DNA of 64,000 nucleotides from DALYJJ01 sp033763935 (GCA_033763935.1 JANRJO010000100.1:123672-187671); one strand, 5' to 3'; shown: positions 1-8,680, counted from the first letter of the stretch. Numbers and translations: made by a program. The notes: generated by a model from the letters alone, not told the origin.

Positions 1-786
1 GATGACGGCGTCCTGGACTGTTTTGCCGCTAATGTCGTAGCGGAGAAGGAAGTCTTTATTGGGGATTTCGGTTTTGCGGCTGAGGCGGATGAGCGCCTGC
101 GTGTGGGAGGGACGTTCGACGGCCACTTCGTGGGTGGGCGATTGGAGCGCTTCGATGGGGAGGCCGGCGTCCAGCTTCACCTGAATGCTGATGTCGTGCC
201 CGGCACGGGTTCCCTTGGCGGCGACGGGCGGCGAGATGCGCTCCGCGTTCGGCAGCCCCTGCGGGATGTAGCGAGGGCCGACGACCATCGGGAAGCCGAA
301 CTCGTAGCGCCCCTCTTCGAACTTGAGCGTCTCGACATAACTAATGACGACCTTCACGGTGGCTTTTGGGGGGATGTTCGCTACGGATTGCATGAAGACG
401 TTAGGCCGCTCCTGGTCCAGCAATCCGGCCATCTGGCCTCGCGACCGCGCTTCCTCGTAGATCTTGCGCGCTTCCTCGCGCCGCTTGATGGTCCCCTTCA
501 CCGTGCGCTCTCCGATGAGCAGCGTCATATCGTCGACGGCGCTGTTCTGCGGCAGCGGGAAGATGTACATCGCTTCGATCTTTTGCTCGAGCGGGTTGTG
601 GTACTCCTGCGTGACCGTAACGCGCGCGACGAAGCCGCTGATTTCGGCCTTCACATCGGTGTTCTTGAGCGGGCAGGGTGTGGGCTCGCCTTTGGGGTCG
701 ATGCGCAGCAGGCCGCCGGTGTCAGCGAGGACGGGCGTGGCGGCAAGGGCCATCGCGGGTAACAGGCGGCGAAGTGTCTCGTACAT
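1..786 (-). CDS. VIT-domain secreted protein, 5' part only
   Basis: The reading frame starts at an ATG complementary to 784-786 and runs off the window edge, so only about 262 N-terminal residues are visible. They begin with a Sec-type signal peptide (MYETLRRLLPAMALAATPVLA, cut after LA). A vault/inter-alpha-trypsin (VIT) domain follows, with the typical segments EYHNPLEQKIEAMYIFPLP, GTIKRREEARKIYEEA and QERPNVFMQSVANI. Family members usually continue into a von Willebrand A domain, which would lie outside the window. The gene sits 45 bases after an anti-sigma factor gene in the same direction, so it is probably the last visible gene of a sigma/anti-sigma/VIT operon. VIT proteins of this kind are envelope-associated; the exact role is unknown. 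Confidence 0.85.
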   Translation of the reverse strand, partial: MYETLRRLLPAMALAATPVLADTGGLLRIDPKGEPTPCPLKNTDVKAEISGFVARVTVTQEYHNPLEQKIEAMYIFPLPQNSAVDDMTLLIGERTVKGTIKRREEARKIYEEARSRGQMAGLLDQERPNVFMQSVANIPPKATVKVVISYVETLKFEEGRYEFGFPMVVGPRYIPQGLPNAERISPPVAAKGTRAGHDISIQVKLDAGLPIEALQSPTHEVAVERPSHTQALIRLSRKTEIPNKDFLLRYDISGKTVQDAVI

Positions 787-831
787 GAAGAATCCCTCCA
801 CCCGGGACATGCCGCGGCGGGAGGGTTCCTT

Positions 832-1941
832 TCACCGAACGGGGACGGGAATTTCGAAGTTTGTGAGGCGGCCGCTCTCGCGCAGTTCGAGGCGAAGGGT
901 CTCCGGCTTGCCGGCGGTGATGAGGTAGAGGGATTCGAGGGTGCCGGCGGGACCGATGACGGAGCGAACGGGGACGAGCGTTTCGGCGCCGCGCACGAGC
1001 ACGAGTGTGCCGCCGCCGGGCGACGTGACCACGAGGCGGAGGACAGCGGCGGGGGGTGCTGCTTCTCCGGCGGCCAGAGGTTGGAAGGCGTCATTGGCGC
1101 TTTGCCGCTCCCATCGCCAGTTCACGAGGAGGCGGGCATCGGCTTTCCGCGCCGAAGCCATGTTCGCGGCCGGGGCGCGGAACCCGGCGGGCGGGGGGGC
1201 GCCGCCGATGACGCCGCCCACTACGCCGCCAGCCGGGCTGTCGGCTGCCTGGCGGCGCCCCGCCTCCTCGCGACGCTCCTTGTTTTCGGCGAGGTCGGTG
1301 AGGGCAAGCGCCTTGGGGGCCTCCAACGCCTGCTGTTGCGGGGCGGGAGGAGGCGGGGCGGAGGCGGCCTGTTCGGAGGCGGCCTGCGACTGCTCGGACT
1401 GCGCGGAAGGGCCAGATGGGGGCGCTTGCGTGTTGCGTTCGGCGACCTTTTGCTTGAGACGAGCAGGCGCGGCGGCAGGGGCGGAAGGGCGCTCGCGATC
1501 TTCGCGCTTCTCATCTTCGCGCTCAGTGGGCTGCGGAGCGGCAGGAAGGGCCACTGGTCTGCTTTGCGCCGTTTCCGTGACGGGCTGCGACTTGGGCAGG
1601 TATACGGCGACGCCGACGACAGCCGCTGCGGCGAGCGCCGCTGCGGGCCACATCCACTGCCGCCACCAGGACTGACGTTCGGGCGCGGGCGGCGGCGATG
1701 AGGGAGGCGCGGGCAGCTTGGCGAGCAACACCCGTTGCGCTTCGGCGGCCTCTTCCTCCATGGCCGCCATCAGGCGCTGCTTCACGCCCGGTTGGGCGAG
1801 CAGGTCGCGCAACGCGTCTTCTTCGCCCAGGGCGTTGAAGAGTTCCTGATCCTCGAGCGCGGCGGCAAAGAGCGCTTTACGCTCCTCGTCGGTGAGGGAG
1901 CCCGTGGCGTATCCTGCCAGCAGCCTGTCGTGGTCCGTCAT
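832..1941 (-). CDS. membrane anti-sigma factor
   Basis: Encodes about 369 residues. The N-terminal cytoplasmic part (DHDRLLAGYATGSLTDEE...) has the acidic helical look of ECF anti-sigma domains but lacks the HxxxCxxC zinc motif. One membrane helix lies at about residues 97-115. A long low-complexity Pro/Ala/Gln linker follows, then a C-terminal domain of about 100 residues rich in beta-strand. A start three codons upstream exists, but the ATG at 1941 overlaps the stop of the sigma factor gene as ATGA, so translational coupling favours it. By position it should hold the preceding sigma factor at the membrane until a signal arrives. Function is inferred from architecture and neighbourhood. Confidence 0.8.
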   Translation of the reverse strand: MTDHDRLLAGYATGSLTDEERKALFAAALEDQELFNALGEEDALRDLLAQPGVKQRLMAAMEEEAAEAQRVLLAKLPAPPSSPPPAPERQSWWRQWMWPAAALAAAAVVGVAVYLPKSQPVTETAQSRPVALPAAPQPTEREDEKREDRERPSAPAAAPARLKQKVAERNTQAPPSGPSAQSEQSQAASEQAASAPPPPAPQQQALEAPKALALTDLAENKERREEAGRRQAADSPAGGVVGGVIGGAPPPAGFRAPAANMASARKADARLLVNWRWERQSANDAFQPLAAGEAAPPAAVLRLVVTSPGGGTLVLVRGAETLVPVRSVIGPAGTLESLYLITAGKPETLRLELRESGRLTNFEIPVPVR

Positions 1942-2471
1942 GGCACCCACCTTCCGCCCAACCGCTCGAGCAACTCCTTCCGGCAGCGATGATCCCAGGT
2001 ATACACGGTGTTGATGGTGGCGGCGCCCATGATGGAACGGATCGAGTCGAACGACAGGCCGTCGAGCTTCAAGAGCAGCAACTCGCGGCAGCGTTCGCCC
2101 ATGCGGCTCAGTACGTCCATCAGGCGGCGGACGGCCTCTTCACGCGCGGCGGCGACTTCGGGATCCGGTCCCATGTCGGCTATGGGCGTCTCGTCCACGG
2201 ACACGGCGGTATGCTCGCCGCGCCGGATGGTCTTGCGGCGCCACGCCGTCATCTTGAATCTCAGGATTTCGAAGCCGAGCGGCACCAACTCCTCCAAGGC
2301 CTCCACGTTCGGGTACTTCTGTTCGAGCACCAGCAGGACTTCCTGCGCCAGGTCCTCGGCGATATCCCTCCCACAACGGGATGCCGCGAAGCCGACCATC
2401 CTTTCGCGCAGCCGGGCGAGAAGTTCCGCCCGGCCGCCGCCGCGCTCGACCTGGGATCCGGCGCCGGTCAT
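1938..2471 (-). CDS. ECF-type RNA polymerase sigma factor
   Basis: A 177-residue sigma-70 family protein with region 2 at roughly residues 10-85 (includes DIAEDLAQEVLLVLEQKYP) and region 4 at about 115-170 (RELLLLKLDGLSFDSIRSIM with a helix-turn-helix). There is no sigma 1 or 3 domain, which fits the extracytoplasmic-function class. A TTG one codon upstream is possible; the ATG at 2471 is preferred. The stop overlaps the start of the anti-sigma gene, so the pair is coupled. It should redirect RNA polymerase to envelope-related promoters, probably including its own operon. Confidence 0.88.
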   Translation of the reverse strand: MTGAGSQVERGGGRAELLARLRERMVGFAASRCGRDIAEDLAQEVLLVLEQKYPNVEALEELVPLGFEILRFKMTAWRRKTIRRGEHTAVSVDETPIADMGPDPEVAAAREEAVRRLMDVLSRMGERCRELLLLKLDGLSFDSIRSIMGAATINTVYTWDHRCRKELLERLGGRWVP

Positions 2472-2545
2472 CAATGGTCATTATGACGGGATGCGGGTTT
2501 CGAAGGGGTACGTGCTAACCTCTTAAGTAAGGTCGCAGCTTCACC

Positions 2546-3055
2546 ATGGCCACCGCTCCCGACGCCACGAAAAACCCGCTGCGCGAGCGAGGCATCCGCC
2601 TCACCCGTCAACGTCAAATCCTCCTCGATCTCCTCAACAAGTCGGGCCAACACCTGGACGCCGAACGGTTGTACCAGATGGCGAAAGAGGTGGATCCGAA
2701 GCTGAACCGGGTGACGGTGTACCGGACGCTCAAGATGCTGAAGGAAGGCGGGCTGGTGGACGAGCTCGACCTGATGCACCACAAAGGCGACCAGCATTAC
2801 TACGAAACGCGCCTGAAGCAGGAACACGCGCACATTATTTGTCTGCGCTGCGGGCGGGTGGAGGAGTTTTTCGGGGAACCGCTGAGCAGGTTGCGGCGCC
2901 AGGTGGAATCGCACTTTGGCTTTCAGATTCTGATTGCGCGGACAGAGATCGGCGGGTACTGCGCGCATTGCCAGGCGCTGCGGTCGCAGGAAGTGAAGGC
3001 AGCAGCGGCGACTCACGGCGAGGACCCCACCCGATCACGACCGCGCCGCGGATGA
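2546..3055 (+). CDS. Fur-family transcriptional regulator
   Basis: Encodes 169 residues with the full Fur layout. A winged helix (RLTRQRQILLDLL ... RVTVYRTLKMLKEGGLV) covers about residues 15-85. The dimerisation domain carries a metal-site region (HHKGDQHYYE), a first CxxC in HIICLRCG and a second in YCAHC. The two CxxC pairs indicate a structural zinc site. It could be a Fur, PerR or Zur type; the sequence alone does not decide. The last 20 residues are a basic tail. The stop overlaps the start of the next gene as ATGA, so both are translated together. It is divergent from the ECF operon across about 75 bases. Confidence 0.9.
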   Translation: MATAPDATKNPLRERGIRLTRQRQILLDLLNKSGQHLDAERLYQMAKEVDPKLNRVTVYRTLKMLKEGGLVDELDLMHHKGDQHYYETRLKQEHAHIICLRCGRVEEFFGEPLSRLRRQVESHFGFQILIARTEIGGYCAHCQALRSQEVKAAAATHGEDPTRSRPRRG

Positions 3056-4728
3056 GTTCACCCGTGCAGGCAGCCGTTCCTACGTCGAAAGCGGCCGCGC
3101 TAGTGGTGGTCAATCCCGCCGGCAACCGCTCGAAAGTACCTCTTGAGCCGCTGCCGTTCCTCATCGGGCGGCAGGCGGACAACAATCTGGTGCTGCGCGA
3201 CAACCGCGTGTCGCGCACGCACGCCCGCATTGTTGCCGATGACGGAGGCTACGTGCTGGAGGACCTCGGCTCCACACACGGCGTGCACGTCAACGGCGAA
3301 CGCGTCGAACGTCACAAGCTGGTTCCCGCCGATCGCATCGAGTTTGGCGTCGCCAACTCCTATTCGCTGATCTTCACTCAGGAAGAGAGTGACCTCAGCC
3401 GCCTGCTCGATCAGTTCGACGCGCCGGTGAAGACCGGCGGCGGCACGAATCTGGCAAAGCTGAAGGCCGTCGTCGAAGTGGCGCGGGCACTGGAAACATC
3501 GCTCTCCACCGACGACGTGCTCGCCGCGGTGGTGGACGCGGCGCTCATCGTCACGGGCACGGAGCGAGGCTTCCTCCTGCTGCGCGACAGCGATGGGCTG
3601 GAGGTGCGCGTCGCCCGCGACCGTTACGGCGCGGCGCTTCCGTCCACCGATCTGCGGGTGCCGCGCAGCCTGATTCAGCGCGCGCTCGACCGCCGCCGCG
3701 AGCTGCTGCACATGAACTTCGACCCCAACGGCGGGGAATTGGAGATGGATCGCAGCGTCGCCTTCCTGGAGCTGCGGAGCGTAGTCTGCGTGCCGCTCGT
3801 AAGACTGCGTAGCGCGGTCGGCGACGACACCGGCGGGGCCACTCCGAGCGAAACCGTTGGTCTGCTCTATATGGATTCCCGCGCCGGCGCGGCAGATCTT
3901 TCCGCCGGCAACCGGGAGCTGCTGCAGACCCTGGCGCTCGAGGCGTCCACGATTCTCGAGAACGCGCGCCTGCTTGAACAGGAGCGTCGCCGGCGCCGCC
4001 TGGAGGACGAGCTCAACATCGCCCGCGAGATTCAAATCGGCCTGCTCCCTCGCAACCTCCCCTCCACGGGCTGGTTCCGCATTGCCGCCGCCACCATCCC
4101 CTCCCACCAGGTCGGCGGCGACTACTACGATCTCCGCCGGGTGACGGAGAGTTGCTGGACCGTCGTCGCCGCCGACGTGTCCGGCAAAGGCGTGAGTTCT
4201 GCCCTGCTCGCTTCCCTGCTCCAGGGCGCCTTCCTGTTCGCGACCGAGGGCCCGCTTGCCATGGAAGAGACCATGATGCGGGTCAATCACTTCCTGAACG
4301 AGCGCACCGGCGGAGAGAAGTACGCCACCATCTTCTATTGTTCACTGGAGCGCGACGGCATGCTCCACTGGTGCAACGCCGGCCATTGTGCCCCCATCCT
4401 CGTCGCCCGTGACGGCACGCTTCGTTCCCTTGGCCCCACCGGCACCCCGGCGGGACTGCTCGACTTCGCCACCTTCGAAGTGGAACAATGCCGCCTCTCA
4501 CCCGGCGATCAGCTCGCCATCTTCACCGACGGCGTCTCGGAAGCCCAGAACGCTGAAGGTGAATTCTTCGAAACCCGCCGCATTCGGGAAGTCCTCAAAG
4601 CGCACGCCGGGCAGGGCTGCGCTGCGACGCACCAGGCCCTGATGGCCGCCCTTGCGGCATTCACCGGCGGAACCGAGCAGTCTGACGACATCACGTGCGT
4701 GGTCCTCGAATACCGCGAGGATGTGTAA
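3052..4728 (+). CDS. FHA-GAF-PP2C (SpoIIE-type) protein phosphatase
   Basis: Encodes 558 residues. An FHA phosphothreonine-binding domain lies at about residues 20-110 (FLIGRQADNNLVLRDNRVS, DLGSTHGVHVNG). A GAF sensor domain covers about 135-310. A PP2C/RsbU-like phosphatase domain covers about 320-555, with metal-binding GGDYYD and DVSGKG and a late SDDITCVVL motif. The frame is open 71 codons further upstream inside fur, but the ATG at 3052 overlaps the fur stop and starts just before the FHA domain. Such proteins usually dephosphorylate anti-sigma antagonists or Ser/Thr-kinase substrates. Coupling to a Fur regulator suggests a metal or redox signal, which is inference. Confidence 0.9.
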   Translation: MSSPVQAAVPTSKAAALVVVNPAGNRSKVPLEPLPFLIGRQADNNLVLRDNRVSRTHARIVADDGGYVLEDLGSTHGVHVNGERVERHKLVPADRIEFGVANSYSLIFTQEESDLSRLLDQFDAPVKTGGGTNLAKLKAVVEVARALETSLSTDDVLAAVVDAALIVTGTERGFLLLRDSDGLEVRVARDRYGAALPSTDLRVPRSLIQRALDRRRELLHMNFDPNGGELEMDRSVAFLELRSVVCVPLVRLRSAVGDDTGGATPSETVGLLYMDSRAGAADLSAGNRELLQTLALEASTILENARLLEQERRRRRLEDELNIAREIQIGLLPRNLPSTGWFRIAAATIPSHQVGGDYYDLRRVTESCWTVVAADVSGKGVSSALLASLLQGAFLFATEGPLAMEETMMRVNHFLNERTGGEKYATIFYCSLERDGMLHWCNAGHCAPILVARDGTLRSLGPTGTPAGLLDFATFEVEQCRLSPGDQLAIFTDGVSEAQNAEGEFFETRRIREVLKAHAGQGCAATHQALMAALAAFTGGTEQSDDITCVVLEYREDV

Positions 4729-5012
4729 TGGACGAGGTCCAGTTTGAACGGATCGCGAAGGCGCTTGCCGACCCGACTCGATTCGCTGTCCTCGAGTCCA
4801 TCGCCGCTGATGACGAGGTATCCTGTTCGGCCCTCGCCGAATCGTGCGCTGTCACTATGCCGACGGTTTCGCATCACCTGAAGGAACTCGCCGTCGCGGG
4901 TTTGCTTGAGGCTCGCCGGGAGGCACGGTTCGTCTACTACCGATTTCGCCGTGACACAGCCGCCGCTTACCTTGGGGAACTGCAGCGCCGCTTGCGCACA
5001 GAGATTAAGTAG
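4728..5012 (+). CDS. ArsR-family winged-helix regulator
   Basis: A 94-residue protein with the ArsR fold: IAKALADPTRFAVLESI at the N-terminus, and a recognition helix region ALAESCAVTMPTVSHHLKEL followed by the beta-wing (LLEARREARFVYYRF). There is no ELCVCDL metal motif, so it may sense something other than metal. The ATG at 4728 overlaps the stop codon of the phosphatase gene (TAATG), so it is likely co-transcribed with it. It lies 68 bases upstream of a short-chain dehydrogenase in the same direction, an arrangement that often means the regulator represses that enzyme. Confidence 0.88.
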   Translation: MDEVQFERIAKALADPTRFAVLESIAADDEVSCSALAESCAVTMPTVSHHLKELAVAGLLEARREARFVYYRFRRDTAAAYLGELQRRLRTEIK

Positions 5013-5042
5013 CATCCCGGACGGAGCCTCCCTCATCAGTTC

Positions 5043-5060
5043 GATAGTTGTCTAATCATC
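5043..5060. promoter_or_regulatory. possible ArsR-type operator
   Basis: Between the ArsR gene and the dehydrogenase lies GATAGTTGTCTAATCATC, an imperfect inverted repeat with GAT..TT arms. It sits about 20 bases before the ribosome binding site of the next gene. Its position suits a repressor site for the adjacent ArsR protein. The symmetry is weak and the assignment is inference. Confidence 0.3.
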
Positions 5061-5080
5061 AAAACGGAGGGAATTCGAAG

Positions 5081-5824
5081 ATGAGCAGGTTATCAGGAAA
5101 GGTTGCAGTCGTTACGGGAGCTTCAAAGGGGATCGGCGCCGCCATCGCCGAGCGTTTAGCGGCGGAAGGAGCCGCGGTTGTCGTGAATTACGCCCGCGAC
5201 GAGGCTGGCGCGGGGGCTGTTGTCTCCCGGATTCAGGAAAAGGGCGGCGTGGCGAAAGCGGTGCAGGCAGACGTGCGCGACGCAGCTTCCGTGGCGCGGC
5301 TCTTCAACGGCGCCGGTTTGGGTCCAGTCGATATTCTGGTCAACAACGCCGGGGCGTATGAGTTCCGGCCGATCGACGCAGTAGATGAGCAGCACATCGC
5401 AGCGCTCTTCGACATTAACGTCAAGGGGATGCTGCTGACCACGCGCGAGGCGGTGAAGGCGTTCGGAGACCGTGGCGGTCGCATCATCAACGTGAGCTCG
5501 GTGGTCGCGGATATGCCGCCGGCCGGCGTTTCCGTGTACAGCGCCACCAAGGGCGCCGTTAACACCATTACCCGGTCGCTCGCCGCGGAACTCGCCGGCC
5601 GCAAGATCCTGGTGAACGCCATCGCTCCGGGCATGATCGAAACCGAGGGCGCCGTGGGGATGCCGGGCTACGAGGACTTTCGGGGCTACGTGGTGTCGCG
5701 TACCGCGCTGGGCCGAGTTGGCGTGCCCCAGGACCTGGTGGGCCTCGCCGCCTTCCTGGCCTCCGACGACGCCGCGTGGATCACGGGCCAGGTGATCTCT
5801 GCCGACGGCGGACTTCGCATGTGA
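5081..5824 (+). CDS. short-chain dehydrogenase/reductase (SDR)
   Basis: A 247-residue classical SDR. It has the cofactor-binding VTGASKGIGAAIA, the structural LVNNAGAYE, the catalytic serine in INVSSVV, and YSATKGA supplying the Tyr and Lys. The C-terminus ends with the common ITGQVISADGGLRM. An in-frame TTG lies 11 codons upstream, but the ATG at 5081 is preceded by ACGGAGGGA and fits the family start. Resemblance is to 3-oxoacyl-ACP-reductase/glucose-dehydrogenase-like SDRs; the substrate cannot be told. It is probably controlled by the upstream ArsR protein. Confidence 0.9.
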   Translation: MSRLSGKVAVVTGASKGIGAAIAERLAAEGAAVVVNYARDEAGAGAVVSRIQEKGGVAKAVQADVRDAASVARLFNGAGLGPVDILVNNAGAYEFRPIDAVDEQHIAALFDINVKGMLLTTREAVKAFGDRGGRIINVSSVVADMPPAGVSVYSATKGAVNTITRSLAAELAGRKILVNAIAPGMIETEGAVGMPGYEDFRGYVVSRTALGRVGVPQDLVGLAAFLASDDAAWITGQVISADGGLRM

Positions 5825-5949
5825 GCTCCCGGCGGGGCGACGCCTCCGAAACCGCCGCCCCGCCCCTCCGCGTCCAACCCGGTGAGCAGCGTTGCCCGAG
5901 GCCGGGCAGGCCGGCGCGGAATGTTACACTGAAGCGAGCCCATTCGTCG

Positions 5950-6279
5950 ATGAAGCGATTCATTCTGTGGGACTATCCGCGCGCGGGCTGGCAGTACGAC
6001 CTGATGGTCGGCCTCATTCTCGCGTTTATTTTTCTGACCCCTAGAGAATGGTTCCGGGACCAGCCTCGTGCCGGCAGCATCGTGATGCTCCCGGCGGAGC
6101 AGCAGACGAATGTGTACTGGCTGGAGCCCGACCTTCTCCTTGCGGTGCCTGAGGAACGGCGCTTTGCGAACGCTGCGGAACTGCTGAAAGCCCAAAAGCG
6201 GTTGGAACTGGTTCGCTTGGAGCCGATCTTCGACTCGGAGCAGGAAATTCGCGGGTTCATGGCCTATACCCGCCGCTGA
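5950..6279 (+). CDS. small conserved membrane protein, unknown function
   Basis: A 109-residue protein starting MKRFILWDYPRAGWQYD with one hydrophobic stretch (MVGLILAFIFL) at about residues 19-29. A soluble tail of about 70 residues follows. The frame extends upstream, but the ATG at 5950 is the sensible start because the membrane segment begins soon after it. It lies 31 bases upstream of the LolA-like gene in the same direction, so the two may form an operon acting at the envelope. I do not recognise a named family. Confidence 0.7.
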   Translation: MKRFILWDYPRAGWQYDLMVGLILAFIFLTPREWFRDQPRAGSIVMLPAEQQTNVYWLEPDLLLAVPEERRFANAAELLKAQKRLELVRLEPIFDSEQEIRGFMAYTRR

Positions 6280-6310
6280 ACCAGGTGCGCTGCCGCGGAT
6301 AGGAAGGACA

Positions 6311-6994
6311 ATGCTTTACCTGCGTTCTCTAGTTGCCGTCGGACTCGCTTTCGCCGCCACGCCCCTCGTGGCCGTAGAGAACATCGAGTCTGTGCTCGGC
6401 CGGATGGATCAATCGGCGAAGAGCTTTCGGTCTCTGTCCGCCGACTTGAAGCGCATCAGCCACACGGCCGTGCTCAATGAAAGCACCACCGAGACCGGGA
6501 CCATTTTGATGTCCCGGCCGAAGCCGAAGGACATGCGGATGCGGGTAGAGATCGAGCAGCCGGACAAGCGCTCCGTCTCCTACGCTTCCAGAACCATGCA
6601 GGTGTTCTATCCGAAGATCAACACGGTGCAGGAGTACGACTTGGGCAGGCAGGGGGGCCTGGTAGACCAGGCGCTGCTGCTTGGCTTCGGTACGAATAGC
6701 GGCGACCTGCTGGGCGCGTATGGCATCAAAGTACTGGGCGAAGAGGCCCTCGGGGGGCAAACGACGACCCGCGTCGAGTTGACCCCGAAGGCGAAGGAAG
6801 CCAAAGAACATATTACAAAAGTAGAACTTTGGGTGGGAGAAGCAGGGCACCCGTTGCAACAGAAGATCTGGTTGCCCTCGCGCGATTATTACCTAGTGAC
6901 TTATACAGGCATTAAGGTGAATCCGCCGATAAGCGAAGAGGACCTGAAATTGCGACTACCCAAGGGCGTGAAGAAGGAGTATCCCCAGAGGTAG
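6311..6994 (+). CDS. LolA-like outer-membrane lipoprotein carrier protein
   Basis: A 227-residue exported protein. The signal peptide is at residues 1-21 (MLYLRSLVAVGLAFAATPLVA). The mature part resembles the LolA fold: a helix (VLGRMDQSAKSFRSLSADLK), an incomplete beta-barrel (TETGTILMSRPKPKDMRMRV) and a C-terminal VELWVGEAGHPLQQKIWLP. In this family the barrel binds acyl chains and ferries lipoproteins across the periplasm. There is no LolB homologue nearby, and the protein may instead belong to the broader LolA-like/MucB-type group. RBS-like AGGAAGGAC precedes the ATG. It is followed after 10 bases by a membrane acetyltransferase-like gene. Confidence 0.8.
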   Translation: MLYLRSLVAVGLAFAATPLVAVENIESVLGRMDQSAKSFRSLSADLKRISHTAVLNESTTETGTILMSRPKPKDMRMRVEIEQPDKRSVSYASRTMQVFYPKINTVQEYDLGRQGGLVDQALLLGFGTNSGDLLGAYGIKVLGEEALGGQTTTRVELTPKAKEAKEHITKVELWVGEAGHPLQQKIWLPSRDYYLVTYTGIKVNPPISEEDLKLRLPKGVKKEYPQR

Positions 6995-7004
6995 TCATTT
7001 ACGG

Positions 7005-8132
7005 ATGTCAACGAGCCAAGCACAGAATATCTCCTCCCGCCTTGGTTTTCTGGACTGGACGCGCGGATTGGCCGCGGTCATCATGCTCCAGGGGCACGTC
7101 TTTCATTCCCTGACGGCAAAGGAACTGCGCCAGGACGGACCGTACGTCCTGTCACAGTTCATCGGCGGCATTACGCCCGCCGTCTTTCTGTTCCTGACGG
7201 GTGTCACCCTGGCATTTTTGCTGGAGAGTCGTGAACGCAAGGGACAAAGCCGCCGCGAAGCGATTTTCGGCGGGCTTCGGAGGGCGGGCTATCTCGCCAC
7301 GCTTGCCATTCTGTTTCGACTACAGTTGTGGATTTTCGCCTGGGGGCAGTCCCCTTGGACAGACCTCCTGAAGGTAGACATTCTCAACCAGATGGCTCTC
7401 TCGGTCGCCCTGCTGTCCCTGACCGCCCTGGTACCCACGTTGGATCGTATTCGTTGGGCCGCAATGATCGGCGCGGGTATCGCAGCTCTCGCGCCAGTGA
7501 TGAGTGTCCTCGATACCGGTTGGGTTCCCCCGTTGCTTCGTAGCTACTTCGTACCGGACTATAACCATTTTGCGTTCTTCCCCTGGGCGGCATTCGTCGC
7601 GTTCGGTGTCAGCGCCGGGTCGCTGCTGCGCTCGCTCAGGGCGGAGCCTCTGGCGCGCATCATGCAGTGGTCCGCCGTTGCCGGGTTCGCTTTGATACTC
7701 GCTGGGCAATACTTCGCCAATCTGCCGTACACCATCTACCACAAGTCCGATTTCTGGCTCGACAGCCCCGCCCTGACATTCATCAAGTTGGGCGTCATCC
7801 TGCTGATTGCAGCGTTCGCGTTCCTTTGGAATCAACAAGAAGCGGTTCAGCGGTGGAGTTGGGTCAGGCAGCTCGGCACCACCTCGCTTATCGTCTATTG
7901 GGTACATATCGAACTCGTCTACGGCCGTTGGCTCGGCGCCTGGAAGGAATCTCTACCCGTACCGCAGACCATCGCCGTCGCCATCGCGGTCATCCTTTTA
8001 ATGCTGGCTCTCTCGGTGCTGCAGACGCAGTGGAAGACGAAATGGCGTTATCAGACTGAGAATTGGCCTGCTTGGGCGAGGGAGTACTTTGCTGAAACGC
8101 AGCTGTCGAACCGGCGAGTGCCGGGCGACTAG
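7005..8132 (+). CDS. DUF1624 / heparan-alpha-glucosaminide N-acetyltransferase-like membrane protein
   Basis: A 375-residue integral membrane protein with about ten hydrophobic segments. It starts with the family signature GFLDWTRGLAAVIMLQGHVFHS and has FIGGITPAVFLFLTGVTLAF, as in DUF1624/HGSNAT-like proteins. These families move acyl groups across the membrane onto sugars, but many bacterial members are uncharacterised. The signature His in LQGHVFHS is kept. It lies 10 bases after the LolA-like gene and may be co-transcribed. Its end overlaps the convergent receiver gene by 4 bases. Confidence 0.82.
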   Translation: MSTSQAQNISSRLGFLDWTRGLAAVIMLQGHVFHSLTAKELRQDGPYVLSQFIGGITPAVFLFLTGVTLAFLLESRERKGQSRREAIFGGLRRAGYLATLAILFRLQLWIFAWGQSPWTDLLKVDILNQMALSVALLSLTALVPTLDRIRWAAMIGAGIAALAPVMSVLDTGWVPPLLRSYFVPDYNHFAFFPWAAFVAFGVSAGSLLRSLRAEPLARIMQWSAVAGFALILAGQYFANLPYTIYHKSDFWLDSPALTFIKLGVILLIAAFAFLWNQQEAVQRWSWVRQLGTTSLIVYWVHIELVYGRWLGAWKESLPVPQTIAVAIAVILLMLALSVLQTQWKTKWRYQTENWPAWAREYFAETQLSNRRVPGD

Positions 8133-8548
8133 GCGGCCTGAAAGCCGCCGGCGTGGCGCAGTTCCCGCTCTACACGCCGCTGTGCCCGCTCGCTGATCAG
8201 ATTCGCGACCTGGTCGAGGATCTCCGGCACATCTTCCGGCTCAATCAGCACTTGCCGCTCTTCGAGCGAGTTCTGTTCGGGCCGGTAGGAGGCGATCAAA
8301 GCGGTGGCCGGTTTGTAGTTCATGTTCCTGGCGTGAGCCAGCACACGCAACCCCGACTCCGGCGTTTCCATCTCTAAGTCACTCAAAACAAGCTCGTATT
8401 CGTGCTCGTCGAGTTTTCCAACAGCCTCGGCGGCGGAAGCGGCAGCATCCACCTGGTATCCGCTTGCCCTCAAGACGGTCTGGAGGGTGAGACGAGCCGT
8501 CGGATCGTCGTCGGCTAACAGAACTCTTGCAACGAAGAAGTCAGTCAT
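8129..8548 (-). CDS. stand-alone response-regulator receiver domain, atypical
   Basis: A 139-residue CheY-like protein. The acidic pocket is LLADDDPTAR and the phospho-acceptor is in LVLSDLEME. The usual Lys of the KP motif is absent: the matching segment reads VLIEPEDVPEI, with Glu in its place. The Thr/Ser position is in TALIASYRPE. No output domain follows. Loss of the conserved Lys usually weakens the phosphorylation-driven switch, so it may be an atypical receiver. It stands alone between a membrane protein and tRNA-Leu, with no kinase next to it, although a histidine kinase lies about 600 bases away on the same strand. Confidence 0.85.
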   Translation of the reverse strand: MTDFFVARVLLADDDPTARLTLQTVLRASGYQVDAAASAAEAVGKLDEHEYELVLSDLEMETPESGLRVLAHARNMNYKPATALIASYRPEQNSLEERQVLIEPEDVPEILDQVANLISERAQRRVERELRHAGGFQAA

Positions 8549-8680
8549 AACCGTCTCACAACGTTCTCAGTGTACCCTAAGATGTCGGAAATCCGATCCC
8601 AGATTTTGTAACTACATCAGTAGAATTCAAAAACTGGGTACTGTAAGATGGAGTACGGTCCGAAGCGGAGGGCAAGAAGT

